64,000 nucleotides of DNA from NCBI RefSeq assembly GCF_947623445.1, contig NC_135243.1:18546479-18610478 (forward strand), read 5' to 3'. The notes below the pieces were generated by a model that was given only the letters and a program-made list of their open reading frames with translations, was not told the DNA's origin and ran no database searches. The stretch is from Clavelina lepadiformis (Eukaryota > Chordata > Ascidiacea > Aplousobranchia > Clavelinidae). Below are positions 46,261 to 59,435 of this stretch, piece by piece (position 1 is the first letter of the stretch; each line of letters opens with the position of its first letter). The position numbers were made by a program, and so were the translations under genes.

Positions 46261-46998
46261 TTGAAAAGTAGTGATATTTATGGGAAGATAAAATCGAACA
46301 CGCTGTTTTTGAAATAGTTGCTCGGCACAGAAAAATATCATTAATTGATTTGCTAATAAATTTAATTACCTTTTATTTTCGTTACGGCACTTTAGTAAGC
46401 ATACATCAATTGCTGATTTACCAAATTTCAAATGCTTAATCTTAATGCGTGCATATACATGAGCTGCAAATATGCCATCTGTTTGCAGGTTCCATTATCT
46501 TGTCGTATATTTGAAATATATCCATTTCTTAACCTTTTGCTAGTGGTAGTATCTATTAATATTTGTAAATAAACAATAAAAATAATTTCAATTAAATATG
46601 CGTACCGGTTTTGCATTTCTAAAAAATGGGAAACGGCTTGTTAGATGCATGTAATATTTTCCAGAAATTCCAGCAGAAGCGCCGAAGCCACTGGCACAAA
46701 ACTTGTTGTCAGTTACAAGGTTACTTTTTCCAGATGAGGTACAGTAAAAACTTCAACAAACACTTGGGCGAACACGGTGGCCTAACTCTAAACATAGAGT
46801 CTTAGAGAAAAAAGATTTTTTTTATTCTCTAACAAAGTTTCGAATACAAAATTCCATTTACATTATTTTGTATTGGATGAGGGTTAAAGTGGTATTGGGA
46901 TTAATTTAAAGTTGTGTTGGGGTTAAGTTTGAATTAGGATTCGATTACTGTTGGTTGGAGATAGTGTAAATGTTGGATAAAGATGGGGTTAGGGTTTG

Positions 46999-47048
46999 AA
47001 AAATATGGAACGCTTCACGATTTTGCGTGTCATCCTTGCGCAGGGGCC

Positions 47049-47085
<37 letters not shown>

Positions 47086-47105
47086 CGTACTGCCGAAGCA
47101 AGTAC
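46999..47105 (-). ncRNA. U6: U6 snRNA, inverted copy 1
   Basis: Perfect match to the array consensus on the minus strand. The promoter block is on its right (CTTAAATAGG, then CATTTGTGGTACT), so the unit was moved with its control region. Spacer beyond is more diverged than in the array. Confidence 0.95.
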
Positions 47106-47518
47106 AACTACTAAAACTTTGACCGTTTCTTAAATAGGCTTCACGGAAAATGATTTTCCATTTGTGGTACTCACAATAAATAATTACGCTCCGTAAGTCC
47201 GTAACAACATTTATTGTGGAATTATAAAGTACATGATCTAATTGTGTTTTACATATATTGCGGTATACCGACCGATGACACGCCTTACTCTAAGTTTAAC
47301 CTTAACCCTCCCCCTACTGTTGTAGATAAACAAGGTTTTTTATTCTCTAACAAAGTTAAATGCTGTGAAAATTTCGTCTGCCTTATTTTGCAGTAGATAA
47401 GGATTAAAGTTTAATTGGGATTAAGTTAAAGTTGTGTTGGGGTTAAGTTTGATTTATGATTCGATTACTGTTGGTTGGAGATAGTGTTAAAGTTGGATAA
47501 AGACAGGGTTAGGATTTG

Positions 47519-47568
47519 AAAAATATGGAACGCTTCACGATTTTGCGTGTCATCCTTGCGCAGGGGCC

Positions 47569-47605
<37 letters not shown>

Positions 47606-47625
47606 CGTACTGCCGAAGCAAGTAC
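47519..47625 (-). ncRNA. U6: U6 snRNA, inverted copy 2
   Basis: Perfect consensus body, 520 bp from inverted copy 1, with TATA-like CTTAAATA and PSE-like block on its right side. Confidence 0.95.
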
Positions 47626-48039
47626 AACTATTAAAACTTTCACCGTTTCTTAAATAGGCTTCCTGGAAAAATGTTTTCCATTTGTGGTACTTAACAAGAA
47701 ACAATTACGCCTGGAAATAACATTTACTGCGAGATTGTGAAGAATATTGTTTTAATTGGGTTTTACATACATTATCAATTGTACCTGGAGAAGTGAAAGA
47801 ATCTTTTAAGGTATAAATCAAATCTTGGATGATTTATATAAACGTTAAACAGTCGTTAAAACTGTAGCCTATATCGGTATGCATTGCTCAGGATCTGTTT
47901 GAAAATAACACTGTTGATGCTACTGGTCTTCCTGGCTGGGACAAAGTTGAAACTGCGACGCCTTTTCATTTCTCAGACTGATGTGCCACGTATCAATAAA
48001 TTATGATTAGAAACGATTAAAATGTTAGATCCGGTATGT

Positions 48040-49170
48040 CTTGTCAACCAGGCTAGAAGGAAGATTTCATAATTTTCCTAATATAGAAAGTCATAGTAAA
48101 CAGCAACTAGCTAACACTCTACTTCAGCTTCTCCGAGAAAAGGGTATCGATGTGCAGAACTTCCGAGGTCAGTCATATGACAATGCCAGTAATATGAGCG
48201 GCAAGTGCAAAGGTATGTAGACCTTTATCATAAATGAATGCAACCGGACAGCATTAGCAGCCCATTCCTTCAATCTTGTTGGCCAGCACGCTGCTGCGAC
48301 TTGCGAAAACGCAGTCCGTTTCTTCAACTTTTTAGGAAACATTTATTCTTTCTTTGCTGCTTCAACTTCTAAGTGAAGTCCTCTGCTTTAACGGTTGGAA
48401 AAGAAGTGTCTTGTGTTCAAACGACTTTCAAATGTCAGGTTGAGCGCTTGAGCTGACGCCACGGATGATCTTCGTAAAGGGTTTGAACAAATCAAATCAG
48501 TGTTGAGTATAAATTCTGAAAATCCGGAACAAAAAGCAATTGTTCGTCAGCAAGCGTATGGGCTACACCAACAAATGGATTCGTTGGACTTAGCTGTTTT
48601 AGGTTTGATCTGGAATCGAATTCTGCAATGATTTATGAGCTGTAGTACTTCTCCGCAATACGCTGACCAAGATTTGAACACTGTCCGAGACATGTATATA
48701 TCTCTCTATTGATGAATTCGGATCTTTTAGTGAAGAGGCTAAATTACTCTGTCGGTATGAAGAATTTAGAGATTCTTTTCAGCTCCATAAGAAACGCAAC
48801 AAAAGGATCGATAATGCCACAGAATTAAACGTCGTTCAATAAAACGCCATGATGTCTGATTACGAAACATTTCGCACAGATACTTCTTGCTCTTACTTGA
48901 ATACATCACCAATGAGCTACTGAGACGGCAAACAATACATAATAGCAAGGCAACTTCTACAAGCATATTCAGAAGTTTTGGATGAGTCAATCACTGATGA
49001 ACTCATTCAATTTTGAGAGACGCTGAAGACTGAACTGTTGAAACAAGTACAAATAAAACCAAATAAAAATAAAAACTGCAAATAAAGCTGTTGGACTGAC
49101 ACGGTATAGGACTATTAAACAACTACGCCTTGAACAAACAAATACGCCTTTCAAAACTTTAAAGTAGTAC
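48040..49170 (+). pseudogene. Decayed hAT-family gene (ZMYM1-like, DUF4371 type)
   Basis: Reads, with frame changes, GIDVQNFRGQSYDNASNMSG, AAHSFNLVGQHAAATC, FFNFLGNIYSFFAASTSK, LRKGFEQIKSVL, QAYGLHQQMDSLDLAVLGL and CSTSPQYADQDLNTVRDMY. This is the order found in ZMYM1-like hAT transposase proteins. Numerous stops. N-terminal zinc finger part not found. Confidence 0.75.
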
Positions 49171-50660
49171 TTTGAATCTACTTATGCTTAATGGTTACCA
49201 ACGTGTGTGGGCAGTGAACGTTTTCAAAATTAATAAAAAAAAAACTGCTACAAGGCAACGATGTAGCAGGATTACTTTAATTTATTCTTACGCCTGAACA
49301 CAGAATATGAACTTCTGCACAAAATGGACGTAGAAACTATTTATTGACGCTTTGACAAAACAAAAAGCAAGAAGTGTTTTGATATATCAAAAATAAAATT
49401 ATGAAACCTCTGAATAAAACATGCTATTTCCTTTAGAACGTCTAGTTGCTAAAAATTCTAAATAAAGCGTAGACCCTGTTGTTTGTTAAGTTTTGAAATC
49501 CATCTCAGCTTATAGGCTACAAAAACTAGTTTAAAAAAGAACATTTTTAGAGCTGCGCGAAAAATTCGGCCACGGGCCGCGCCACCTTGAACAGAAGAAA
49601 ATTAGAAACCCAAGTCTAGACATTGAACGTGATACAAGGTGCCACGAAATCTGTTTACGGTAGTATACAGATTAACTAGCTGACTGATAAGAAGAGTCTT
49701 CGTTTTTTTGCATTTGTTTGAAAGACATTGCTTGCTAAAAGTTGGGAAATATGGAATCATTTGAAAAATTTTATCTGTGTTTTTGCAAACAAAGGTTTAT
49801 TCATTGCTAAAAAGAAAATCAAATTTGAGCAGGCGTAGAGCTTCAATAAAAACTAGGATTAAATAGGTGGTTGAAAAAGCTGCTGTCATGTGTGCAAACA
49901 AGTGTCTTGCGATTTCATTGTTATAAATAGGTTTCACTGGCGTTTCGATGCTTTAGTACTTTCAATGCAAGAACTCTGCGCTGTTAGCATTTGAGAGTCA
50001 GCATTAAACAACAGTTTTAGTTTTATTCAAGCAATGATAAAACGAAAATTGTACAAAATTTATTCGTTCTGAAGTTGACGTTAAAAATTCCAATGAACTT
50101 TTGTTTAGGCTTAGCCTACACTGCGTTTTTAATGCACGTTTATTTCGAGGCAGTAAATGAAATAGAAAAAAAAACTTATCTAACAAAGCATTCATTTATA
50201 TGAGGTAGCCGTTCTGAAGGTCTTGCAGAACTCTGACTAATTGTAAGAAAGGCTTTGAAAGGAAATTGTTCATTTACAAACGTTTTAAGTTTCAAGATAG
50301 GCCTTTCTTTTAAGTGAAACGTAAAAGTGTACAGTTAAGCCCTGATGTACGTGTACGTCCTAAAACGTTTGCATTTGTTGAGATAAGTAAAAATTCTAAT
50401 AAAACATATTGAATTCTACCTCAACATATTACCACATTAAAGATAAGCTTATAGATGATTTCTAGTGAGGTCATTTTAAGACAAATCCAGAGATATTTGA
50501 AATTAGTATTATCTAATTTTAACCGTAGTTTCAACGATAAATTAATGATATGTTTCTTTTTAATAATAATTTGGAATCAGTTCAGTAAGTCTTGGATCTA
50601 ATTTCTGAAAATCATTGGTTAATTTACTTACTGTTAATAAACAGAGTGCAGTGGTATTCT
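49171..50660. other. Intergenic, no gene recognised
   Basis: AT-rich DNA between the transposon relics and the multicopper oxidase. Presumably contains the oxidase promoter; no element stands out. Confidence 0.45.
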
Positions 50661-53600
50661 ATGATGGCTCACAAAAAAATGTATCGAGGTATATTCAAAG
50701 CTATGTTTAGCTTCGTTATACGACGGTTTACTTCGAATACAACTTGTTTAACTACAAGTTTAACTACTTATTGCATAAGAATAATAGTAATTGCATTACA
50801 TCGATTCATTTATTGCGTTCAATTTACAGATGTGATTTCCGGACTTCTGGTAGTGACTTTATTGTTTCTTCCAGCGAACGGTAGGCTACTATATAATTTT
50901 GCAAACGTTAAAAAGTAAAACTGAACTGTGGTCTTTAAGTCAAAGTTGGTATCATTTTTTAAGCACTGCAGAATAGATATAACCCGAGTACTAACTTTAG
51001 GACATCCATGTGATCGACAATGCGAAACCAACCGTCAACCAATGACTTGCGAATATGATTTCACAATTGAGTGGTAATGCGCCTTTTACTCTTTTACTGG
51101 TCTGAATTTGTTTTGGTACGAATTACAACTGGCCTTTCTCATTATTGTTTGTTTCTATTGTGAAGAAAAACAAGGTGTTTGTCTTTTATTTATACTGCAT
51201 TTCTTGTGTTCAATATGACGTGCTTGATATGATTTTGCAGTATAGAAAAACGTATGGGCTGCATTTTGCATGGATCGAAGACCGTGTATCTATGGGTTGA
51301 CCACTTACTTGATTTTGTAGGTATGCCACCATGTCAAAAGCCTGTTACGATTGTCCAAACGTGACGCTTGATTGCCAAAGAGAAAATTGTATTGCAGCTG
51401 ACGGGTTTCCACGAGCTGGAACTTTTGTCAACAGGAAATTGCCCGGTCCTTCAATCGTTGTAAGTATGGACATCAATAAATAATTGAGCTCTCCCATACA
51501 ACAGCTTCTCTTTTAATATAAAAATTTTTTCTAAACTTAAACAGGTCTTAGTGCGTGCACCCGTTGCGGAAGGGTGTAAAATGGAAGTTTGTTTACGCAA
51601 AGTTAAAGTGACAATTTGATCACATTACAATTTAATTCAAAATTTGATTTATCAAAACTTAGCTAAATTGGCAAAAAATGTATCCTAAAAACGAAGCTGG
51701 CCACTGCGCTGACATGTTGCTGGCAACATTGCACTAAAGCAACTTCTAAACCTTTTTATATACGCACGAAGATGTGGACTATAAGTTATAACAGGAGTGA
51801 CATTTTGGATTAGTTTTGGATCGATGAGGGCTGCTTAAGCCTTGGGGGCGGCATTATTTGAAGGCGATAATTAAAAGCACTTTGAGTTGACTTAATGGAA
51901 TATCGAGTTCTAAAGATTTTAATTTTCTCGTTATGAACAATCTTTGTAATCTTTGTTAGTTTTTTTGTTTTCTTTCTTATCTTTGTTAGTTATCAACAAC
52001 CTATATGTATTTTATCAACTTTTAATATTTGTACAGTTAAGCTATGGTTAACCCATTTTTAATCCAACATTTAAGTCAAGCAAAATTAAGCAGGCGTTTA
52101 AACACCAATGTAAGAATATAGTGCAAGTACACGGAATAAATTAGTAGTTAACAATTAACAGTCAGTCAACATTATAGACTAAAAGTAAGTTAATGTCATG
52201 TTCACTCAGGTATGCCACAATGATAAGATTATTGTGCGCGTTTCGAACAAGCTCGACAACAGCGAAGGGACCACGATTCACTGGCACGGAATTCATCAAC
52301 GTGACTCGCCGTGGATGGACGGGGTCCCTATGATAACACAATGCCCTATCCCTTCCCACACATCGTTTACTTATCGCTTCACAGCCAACCCTTCAGGTGA
52401 TGAAATGCTTGGAAGCTAAAACATTGCTAAGGGCCCGACGTTAAGAATGTATCTTCATCATATATTATAACGATACTTTTCTAGTTTAGAAAACCTCTGA
52501 ATGCTGGAAAGGTATTTTTAGCTTTACCCATAGTAATGCTGTTACACTAATCAGTGCAACTAGTTACGTTTGTGAACTGTAAATAAACTACGGCTGATTG
52601 CTGGTAGGTACTCACTGGTGGCATTCTCATTCTGGGTTTCACAGATCCGACGGCGTTGCAGGACCTTTAGTGGTTAGAGCAAGTCAAGAAGATAATCCAC
52701 ATTCGGCGCTATACGATGTCGGTATGTCAAACTGAAATTGCATATTATTGATAAATTACACAAGAAACTAGTAACCACTGCATGCAAACTTACAATGAAT
52801 TTTAAGAAAAGGTTTCGAAAAAGAAGAAAAGGTTTTACTGTTTTGGTTACAGTGGGACCTCGTTAATCCGTACCCCGAACAACCGGAATCCCCGCTATCC
52901 GACACAAAACTGCCGGGAACGGATTTCTTCCCATGCATTTTACCCCTTTAATCCGGAAACCCCGCTGTCCGACTCCGACACAAAAGTTTTGGAACAAATG
53001 TGCTAAATCAATAGCAATAAAATCCGATAAACCGGATTATTAACAATTAAGCGAAAATGATTCACGATTGTCCTAATACACTATGTACACTGGGTAGTTA
53101 GTTGACGAAACAATAGCCGATTATCTACGCATAATAACGTTGCGGTCTTTATTGATTCAAAAGTACAGTACTGTACAGCATTGCGCTTTGTAAAAATTTT
53201 TAGCCGCATAGCTTTTTTGTCATACTATGAAATACTGTACAGTATTTTAGAAACAAAAAAATAAATTGTTCATCAACAGTAACAAACAACACTTCCGCGG
53301 TCGCAAAAAAATACGTACATTACATCGGTTGAGTGCGGCAATCTATTGAAGACATACTGCTGCAACTCAATCGTGCGATCAGCTTTTGATATCGCATTGC
53401 ACAAAGATTGGAAACAGGTCAAAGAAAGTTCAAGACTGCTGGTCCCGCCGGAATGCTTCGCCATGCAAGAGCGGTTGTCAAACCGATTTGCGGCCGAATG
53501 TTCGTCACTTGGAGAGCATTCGTCTTTAATACGGTGGTTCTGGGGTTCGACACTGGGTCGGATCATACAAAAAATATAATTTTATTTTAGTTGCTGTCCA

Positions 53601-56600
53601 GCCAGAAAGTCGGTACTTAGAATTGGAGTAAGGTGCATACTGCGTTTTGAACACGGTGCTGCATTTGCAAGATTGATTGATTTTTTACTTTCCGATAATC
53701 CGGAAACCCCGCTAAACCGACATTTTTTGACGAAACGAAGTGGTCCGGATTAACGAGGTCTCACTGTATTGAAGTTTTATATTTTGCTCGGTTAAATACC
53801 CAGCAAGAAAGAAAAGGAAGTTTTGAATTTGCTGACATTATTCAACGATTTACTTTCTATAAGGCATCGCCTTATTACGAGTCAACCAAAACATTGACGT
53901 ATAGTTACGAAACTTAATTCCACAAAATTTCGTTAAAAATAGCCACAAACCTAGTAGAAATTTTCTTTGAAAGCCTATATGTCTCACAAAAAACTTCCAC
54001 AGATAGTGATAATTTCACGGTCATGATTGGCGACTGGCTGCATCAAACAACGATAGAGAAATTTGTCCAACATCACCATTCGAATGGGAGCAACAAAGGG
54101 GAAAATATTTTGATCAACGGAAGGGGAGATTTTTCTGTATGTTTGCCGATATTTTTTGTACGCCTTGCAATGCACTTTAATATAGATACAAAAGCCATTT
54201 CCTTTAAACTTATAAACACGACATAATTAACTCAAGTCCTCCAACCAAGTAACGAATTTTTATCGCTACCACCTTGCGTTAAAGTTTGTTATTGCGATTA
54301 CGTAATGTCTTTTTGCAGTTGTACGCTAGTAACCTCACGGATTATTCCACGCTTTTGACAAGATTCAACGTCGAAAATGGGCTTCGATATCGCTTCAGAA
54401 TCATCAGTAATGCTGCTGTGTTCTGCCCATTTCAGGTATTTTTTGGAACATTTTCAGAGCGGTCACATGAGACATTCTGAAAATATAGTTTACCAAATAT
54501 GCGAAAAAAATTAGGAAGACTGCAAAAACAACTAAAGCTATACCAATTATAGGTGGTTTTTAAGTGTTAAATAAATACCAGACGACTGAAAGAAAACATT
54601 TTGCTTGACGTGCGTAACGTAAATCAGGAAATTTATTTATATTAGGTTGCTGCCTTATAGAGGTTGAACTTCTTTCGCTCTGTAAATTCTGTTTATCACA
54701 GAATTAATTGGATTTATAACTTCAAAAATTGTCTTCCACTTAATTAAAATATGGTTTAAGCGGTATTGGTTACAGCTTACGATTGACCAACATTCGATGC
54801 TTGTGATTTCCACTGATGGAAACGATGTCGAACCTTTCAACGTGACTTCATTAGTGATCCACGGCGGCGAACGCTTCGACTTCGTTTTAACAGCCAACCA
54901 AAACCCGTTAAGCTACTGGTTTAGAGTCCAAGGTTTGGCCGACTGCAAACTCAGTTCTCAAAAAGCAATTTTACGGTAACATGCAATGGTTTTCATCAAA
55001 GCTTAGGAATACTATATTTTTTGCGTATAGGCTACTCTACCATTTTCAGATAACCGATTTGCCTAAAAGTTAGCTACCATTGTAGTTTGTACAGCAGCTT
55101 AACATACTGTAAACATCTAAACTAAACTGGGCGAAACTATCTGCGTAAAGGAGGCCTATAACATTTGTAAATTTGACACATTTTTATACAGATACGTTTC
55201 TTCTCTCGATGAACTCAAGCCAACTTCTTTTCCCCTGCCGTTTAATGATACAGTAGAATTAAATTCTTTGAACAAGGCAAAAAGCGAAAACGTCCATTAC
55301 GTCACCGCTCTCCGATCGGTCGTAAAACTTGATGAAAAAATGAGAGATTCTCCTGACGAAGTTCATTTTATTGGGTTGGACTTTAAAAAAGTAAGTACTT
55401 TGTTAATATGAACGCTTATATTGCCAAATAACGGTTATGAACTGTAATTGGAAATTGTGCTGCCCGCTGACAGAAAATATTTAATTGGGACACATTATTT
55501 GGAAGAGCCAAAAGTATTTGCTTATGAATACGGATGATACAGTAGCATAAAGTTTAATTACGTTGCGAAAATTAAGGCTATTAATTTGAAAAAGTAGCTC
55601 TTTATTTTGGCTGTACCAAGTTTTTAACTTGTAAACGTAACGTTTTAATTTCACGGTATTTCTTTCATTCGTAGGTTGACAATCCAAGATTTCACCATCC
55701 AAACTATTATCCCATTAAAGGTATTTCCCGTGGTAAGCACCTCTATTCCCCTCAGCTGAATAACATCACTTTTCTGTCACCTCGCTCTCCTGTCCTGACT
55801 CAGTTTGCTGATGCTAATTCCTCTTTAATGTGTGATAGTTCGACAGGAGAAAACGTTCCAGATACAGAGGTTCCGACTACAAAAGAATTTTTATAAAGAC
55901 ACGAAAACGAAAACAAAAAACTCTATTTTTGTAAGCCTATCTGCGTAAGGTTTTACTTACTTTCAAACGGATTGTTTCAATAGTTTCGCGAATGTTCTCA
56001 TGTCATTAACATGAAGAAAGATCGCTTGGTGGAGCTAGTGATCTTCGATGAAGGTGTGATATTTGATGCAGGTCACCCTATGCATTTGCACGGATACAAC
56101 TTTGCCGTTATCGCAATGGAGAGGTTAGTACTAGTTCATATATCGCATTACCAGGGTTCCCTCTAACTAAGACTAAGCAACCTTCACGCTGTGCAAGTTT
56201 TTGGTTGACTGAACAAACTGTTCGAAAGCTTAGCAAGGAATCTGTAGCTACAGAAACATAAAACACTGATTTCACATGCGATAGAGTTAACTTTTGTAAT
56301 GTTCAGTTTGATTAAATCATTGCGAAATAAATTTGATGTCAATTGAAATGAAAAATCGAAATATGTAACAAACCTTTATTTAAAAAATCTAGAAGTATAA
56401 AAAAGTATCAAAAGTTTGAAACTTTAAAGCAGCACTTCTTGAGACCCCTGCCGATGTTTTAATTGCCTTCTTTACAGGACAAAACATCGGTAAAAAACGG
56501 CAGATGCGTTATACCAGCCAAAATACCATATAGCCTAGGTACGATAAGCAATGCAAACGTCTTTACCTTTAAAACAACAAAATCCATGAACTTTACATGC

Positions 56601-59435
56601 AAATTAAAAATTGTTTGAAATGTTGCTGAAAATCACTTACTGTCGACGTAATTGCGAAATGTTTTTGGCAGACATACAGCTTTGTATAGTATTTGTCACC
56701 TATTTACAGTATGTTTAGGCTTGACACGCTACAGGCACCGATTAAAGTCATTGCAGGTATGCAATTACTGTACATTGTTCAACCATATAAAGCGTATGAT
56801 AATTACCGTAATGGTTTATCTCTTGATGGTTTGAAGTTTTTGGTTTGTTTGATTTTTCGTCCTTGCTTTAAAACGATCGTTTTGAAATAAGGACGAATAT
56901 AGGTATATGTGCGTTTTCTCCGCACAAAGCATCTCAATTAAGCTCGTATTGGTTAGTGTGGTGTTTTAATGGTACTCTGCTTTATTCCAATTCCCACTTC
57001 TGCTGCTCATTACATCAGTGGCGTGAGATCTTGAATAACTACCGCACCCAAAGTCACGGGGTCGGAAACATAGAACAAGTCAAGCGTAACGTATATAGAA
57101 ATCAAAGAAACACAAAATCCTACACACTACCGTTGCAAGGCGCTGCGACGTCACTCTGCTAACGTTTTTTTTTTGCGAGAAAGGATTAACGCAATGCATG
57201 ACGATAAAACAGAAGCTAATAGTGTTGTGACATGTACGTGAAGAAATTTATCAGACCTGGGCGACAACACTTTACGACATTGCGATTTGTAACTGTGCCA
57301 TATTTTCACGTCATTAAGAACAAAGTATAAAACAGGCGTTTTTTGACGTTTAAGACGTATTTTGCCATACGCGGTTATCTAGTTAGTTGTTTATGTGTTT
57401 GAGTTATGATACTACTTCTGCCATCACATTTTAATTTACCTGCGGGTTTGGCCCACAGCCTACAACTGATAGGTACAAAATTCATTTGCCTTTGTCGACC
57501 ACAAACTTAATCGATGGTCTCAATGCTAATGCTCAGCTTGCGCCAGCGAAAGCGGTCGTCTTTGTTTGCATGAGTTATATAGCACTATAAGACGTCCCGT
57601 GCGTGTTGTTTTGTGTGAAAAAGTTTTGAGCTGCACCAATAAGCACATACATCAAGGCGCACAATTTGAATGACGTTGAAAAAGATGTATGCTACTGCTT
57701 TGACTTTAACGCAAAAATTTTGTCACAGAAGAAAATGGAAACGGGTGTACACGCCAGATATTTGTTTAAAATTCTTTGATGTTAAGAACTGAGACGCTGA
57801 AACGCGATAGAAACTTATACGCAGTTAATAAAAAATTACAAACAACTTTATATCCCAAGACAAACTTAAAACAGGTTCTCGTTGTTTACAAGAAATATTT
57901 AATTACTATACGCGCACAAATTAGATTTAGTGCGAAATATCAGCCGGCAACTTCGTGGGAACACTGTGTATTACGTATAATCTTTCTTACTGCACCAAGT
58001 ATAATTGTTTATTAGGGTATATACTTATTGTCCCTTTCAAAGATACGATGAACATAATTAGTCTGTCACTGTTTATGAAAGACACTACAAAATCTGGTAT
58101 TTCTATTATACTACATTTACTCCATGAGAAATTGTGTTTTTTCCAATTATTTCTGTTCAAATTCCTATAGGGTTAAGATGGTACGTTTCAGTACAGAATT
58201 AGGTGTTAACTTGATAAAACCCAACGTTTGCTTGTTTAACTGTTTATATAGGGAAAATAGTTATGTGAGCCTGTGAAGAAGCTATAGAATATTACTACCT
58301 ATACTATAAGAATGTATTGTTTTTATGTTGATCAGTGACCAGACGGATTTGCGGTTTTACTGTTTGTTTCAGACCCGGACAAAATATTAGTTTACACCAA
58401 GTGAAGCAGCTTTACGAATCCGGTTCTATTCGGTACAACCTTGATCAACCAGTGATTAAAGACTCCGTCATCATCCCGGATGGCGGATACATCGTTGCCC
58501 GATTTATAACTGATAACCCTGGAGTTTGGGTGTTCCACTGTCACTTGTCTTTTCACGTCGAAGCAGGTAAGTCGTCGAACATTATGGAAAGCATCGTTTG
58601 TTTTACCCTTAGTTAGCTTATAGATAGGCCAATTAGTCCCATTAAACTTTGCATGTGTGTCTTAATTAGAAAGTGAAACATATCATATTATACTGCATAG
58701 CATACGCATTATTTGAATATTCTCTTTGAAGATATTGATTGGCCGGAAGCATTCCGAACTGATATTTTATCCCCGTCATAACTGAGTAAACTAGGTTATT
58801 GTACATAATACTTTCCTGTATAATAATAAAGATTAGATGATTTTGATATGACAGTACAGGTGAAAGTTGAGGCAACCCGTAAGAATATTGTGGAGTGAGT
58901 GAAAAAAATCTCTTAATAACTTATATGGCATACAGTGCGGCTTTCGAAAATATTAACGTTAAAAGGCCGAAGTTGTTTTAATTGAATACTGCTAAAGAAA
59001 AACTGAAATAGCTTTCTGAAATCTCTTGTTCATACAAAAAAGTTCTTACACAATATAGATTATTATACTTTGACCGCTTTGTTTTCCTTCTTTTATTTGT
59101 GTGTGTAATTGGGCATTTTAGGGCAATCCTTGTATTTAACTTGAGTTGTTTTGACTCAAGTCATCGGGTGTCAGTAATTCTTCGTCCTACTAACAAAAAA
59201 TACATTAGTGTGTGTGTAAAGAACATACACAACAATAAATGTAAATTTGTTTACAGGAATGTCTATGGCTTTCAAAGTCGGAGACGAAGAAGATGTAAAG
59301 GGAATTCCCCGCAATTTTCCAAAATGTGGTGATTGGACTGGTGGATCAGGAAATGCGGTTTCACTTCAATACAAGTCGTCACAAGCTCTGTTGCTAATTA
59401 TTCTAATGCTGGTTACTTTTTATAAACTGGCCTAA
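50661..59435 (+). CDS. Laccase-like multicopper oxidase, probably membrane-anchored
   Basis: Fourteen exons: 50661-50688, 50830-50880, 50977-51073, 51321-51459, 52210-52396, 52608-52721, 54003-54136, 54319-54435, 54776-54975, 55192-55390, 55675-55869, 55984-56123, 58373-58566, 59257-59435; 1974 nt, 657 aa. Order: signal peptide (core [15 protein letters not shown]), a Cys-rich N-terminus ([32 protein letters not shown]) as in insect laccases, then three cupredoxin domains. All four copper motifs are present: HWHG (~129), WWHSHSG (~172), HPMHLHG (~518) and [12 protein letters not shown] (~587), the last with Met at the T1 axial position. The last 16-17 residues, [16 protein letters not shown], end the protein, suggesting a GPI signal or tail anchor. 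Likely oxidises phenols or metal ions outside the cell; the substrate cannot be told. The exon 11 donor (GAG/GTTCCG) is weak and chosen to keep frame. Intron 6 holds a pogo/Tigger-type element. Confidence 0.92.
52850..53766. mobile_element. pogo/Tigger-type (Tc1-mariner) element in oxidase intron
   Basis: Ends CAGTGGGACCTCGTTAATCC (left) and GGATTAACGAGGTCTCACTG (right), flanked by TA on both sides (52848-52849, 53767-53768). These ends are typical of pogo/Tigger transposons. 917 bp, with subterminal ATCCGGAAACCCCGCT words at both ends. A minus-strand frame at 53566-53273 might be a remnant of the transposase C-terminus, but I cannot confirm it. Confidence 0.88.

Noticed and set aside
53273-53579. 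Frames on both strands inside the pogo/Tigger element as a host gene
   Set aside because: They lie wholly within the transposon; at best a transposase remnant.
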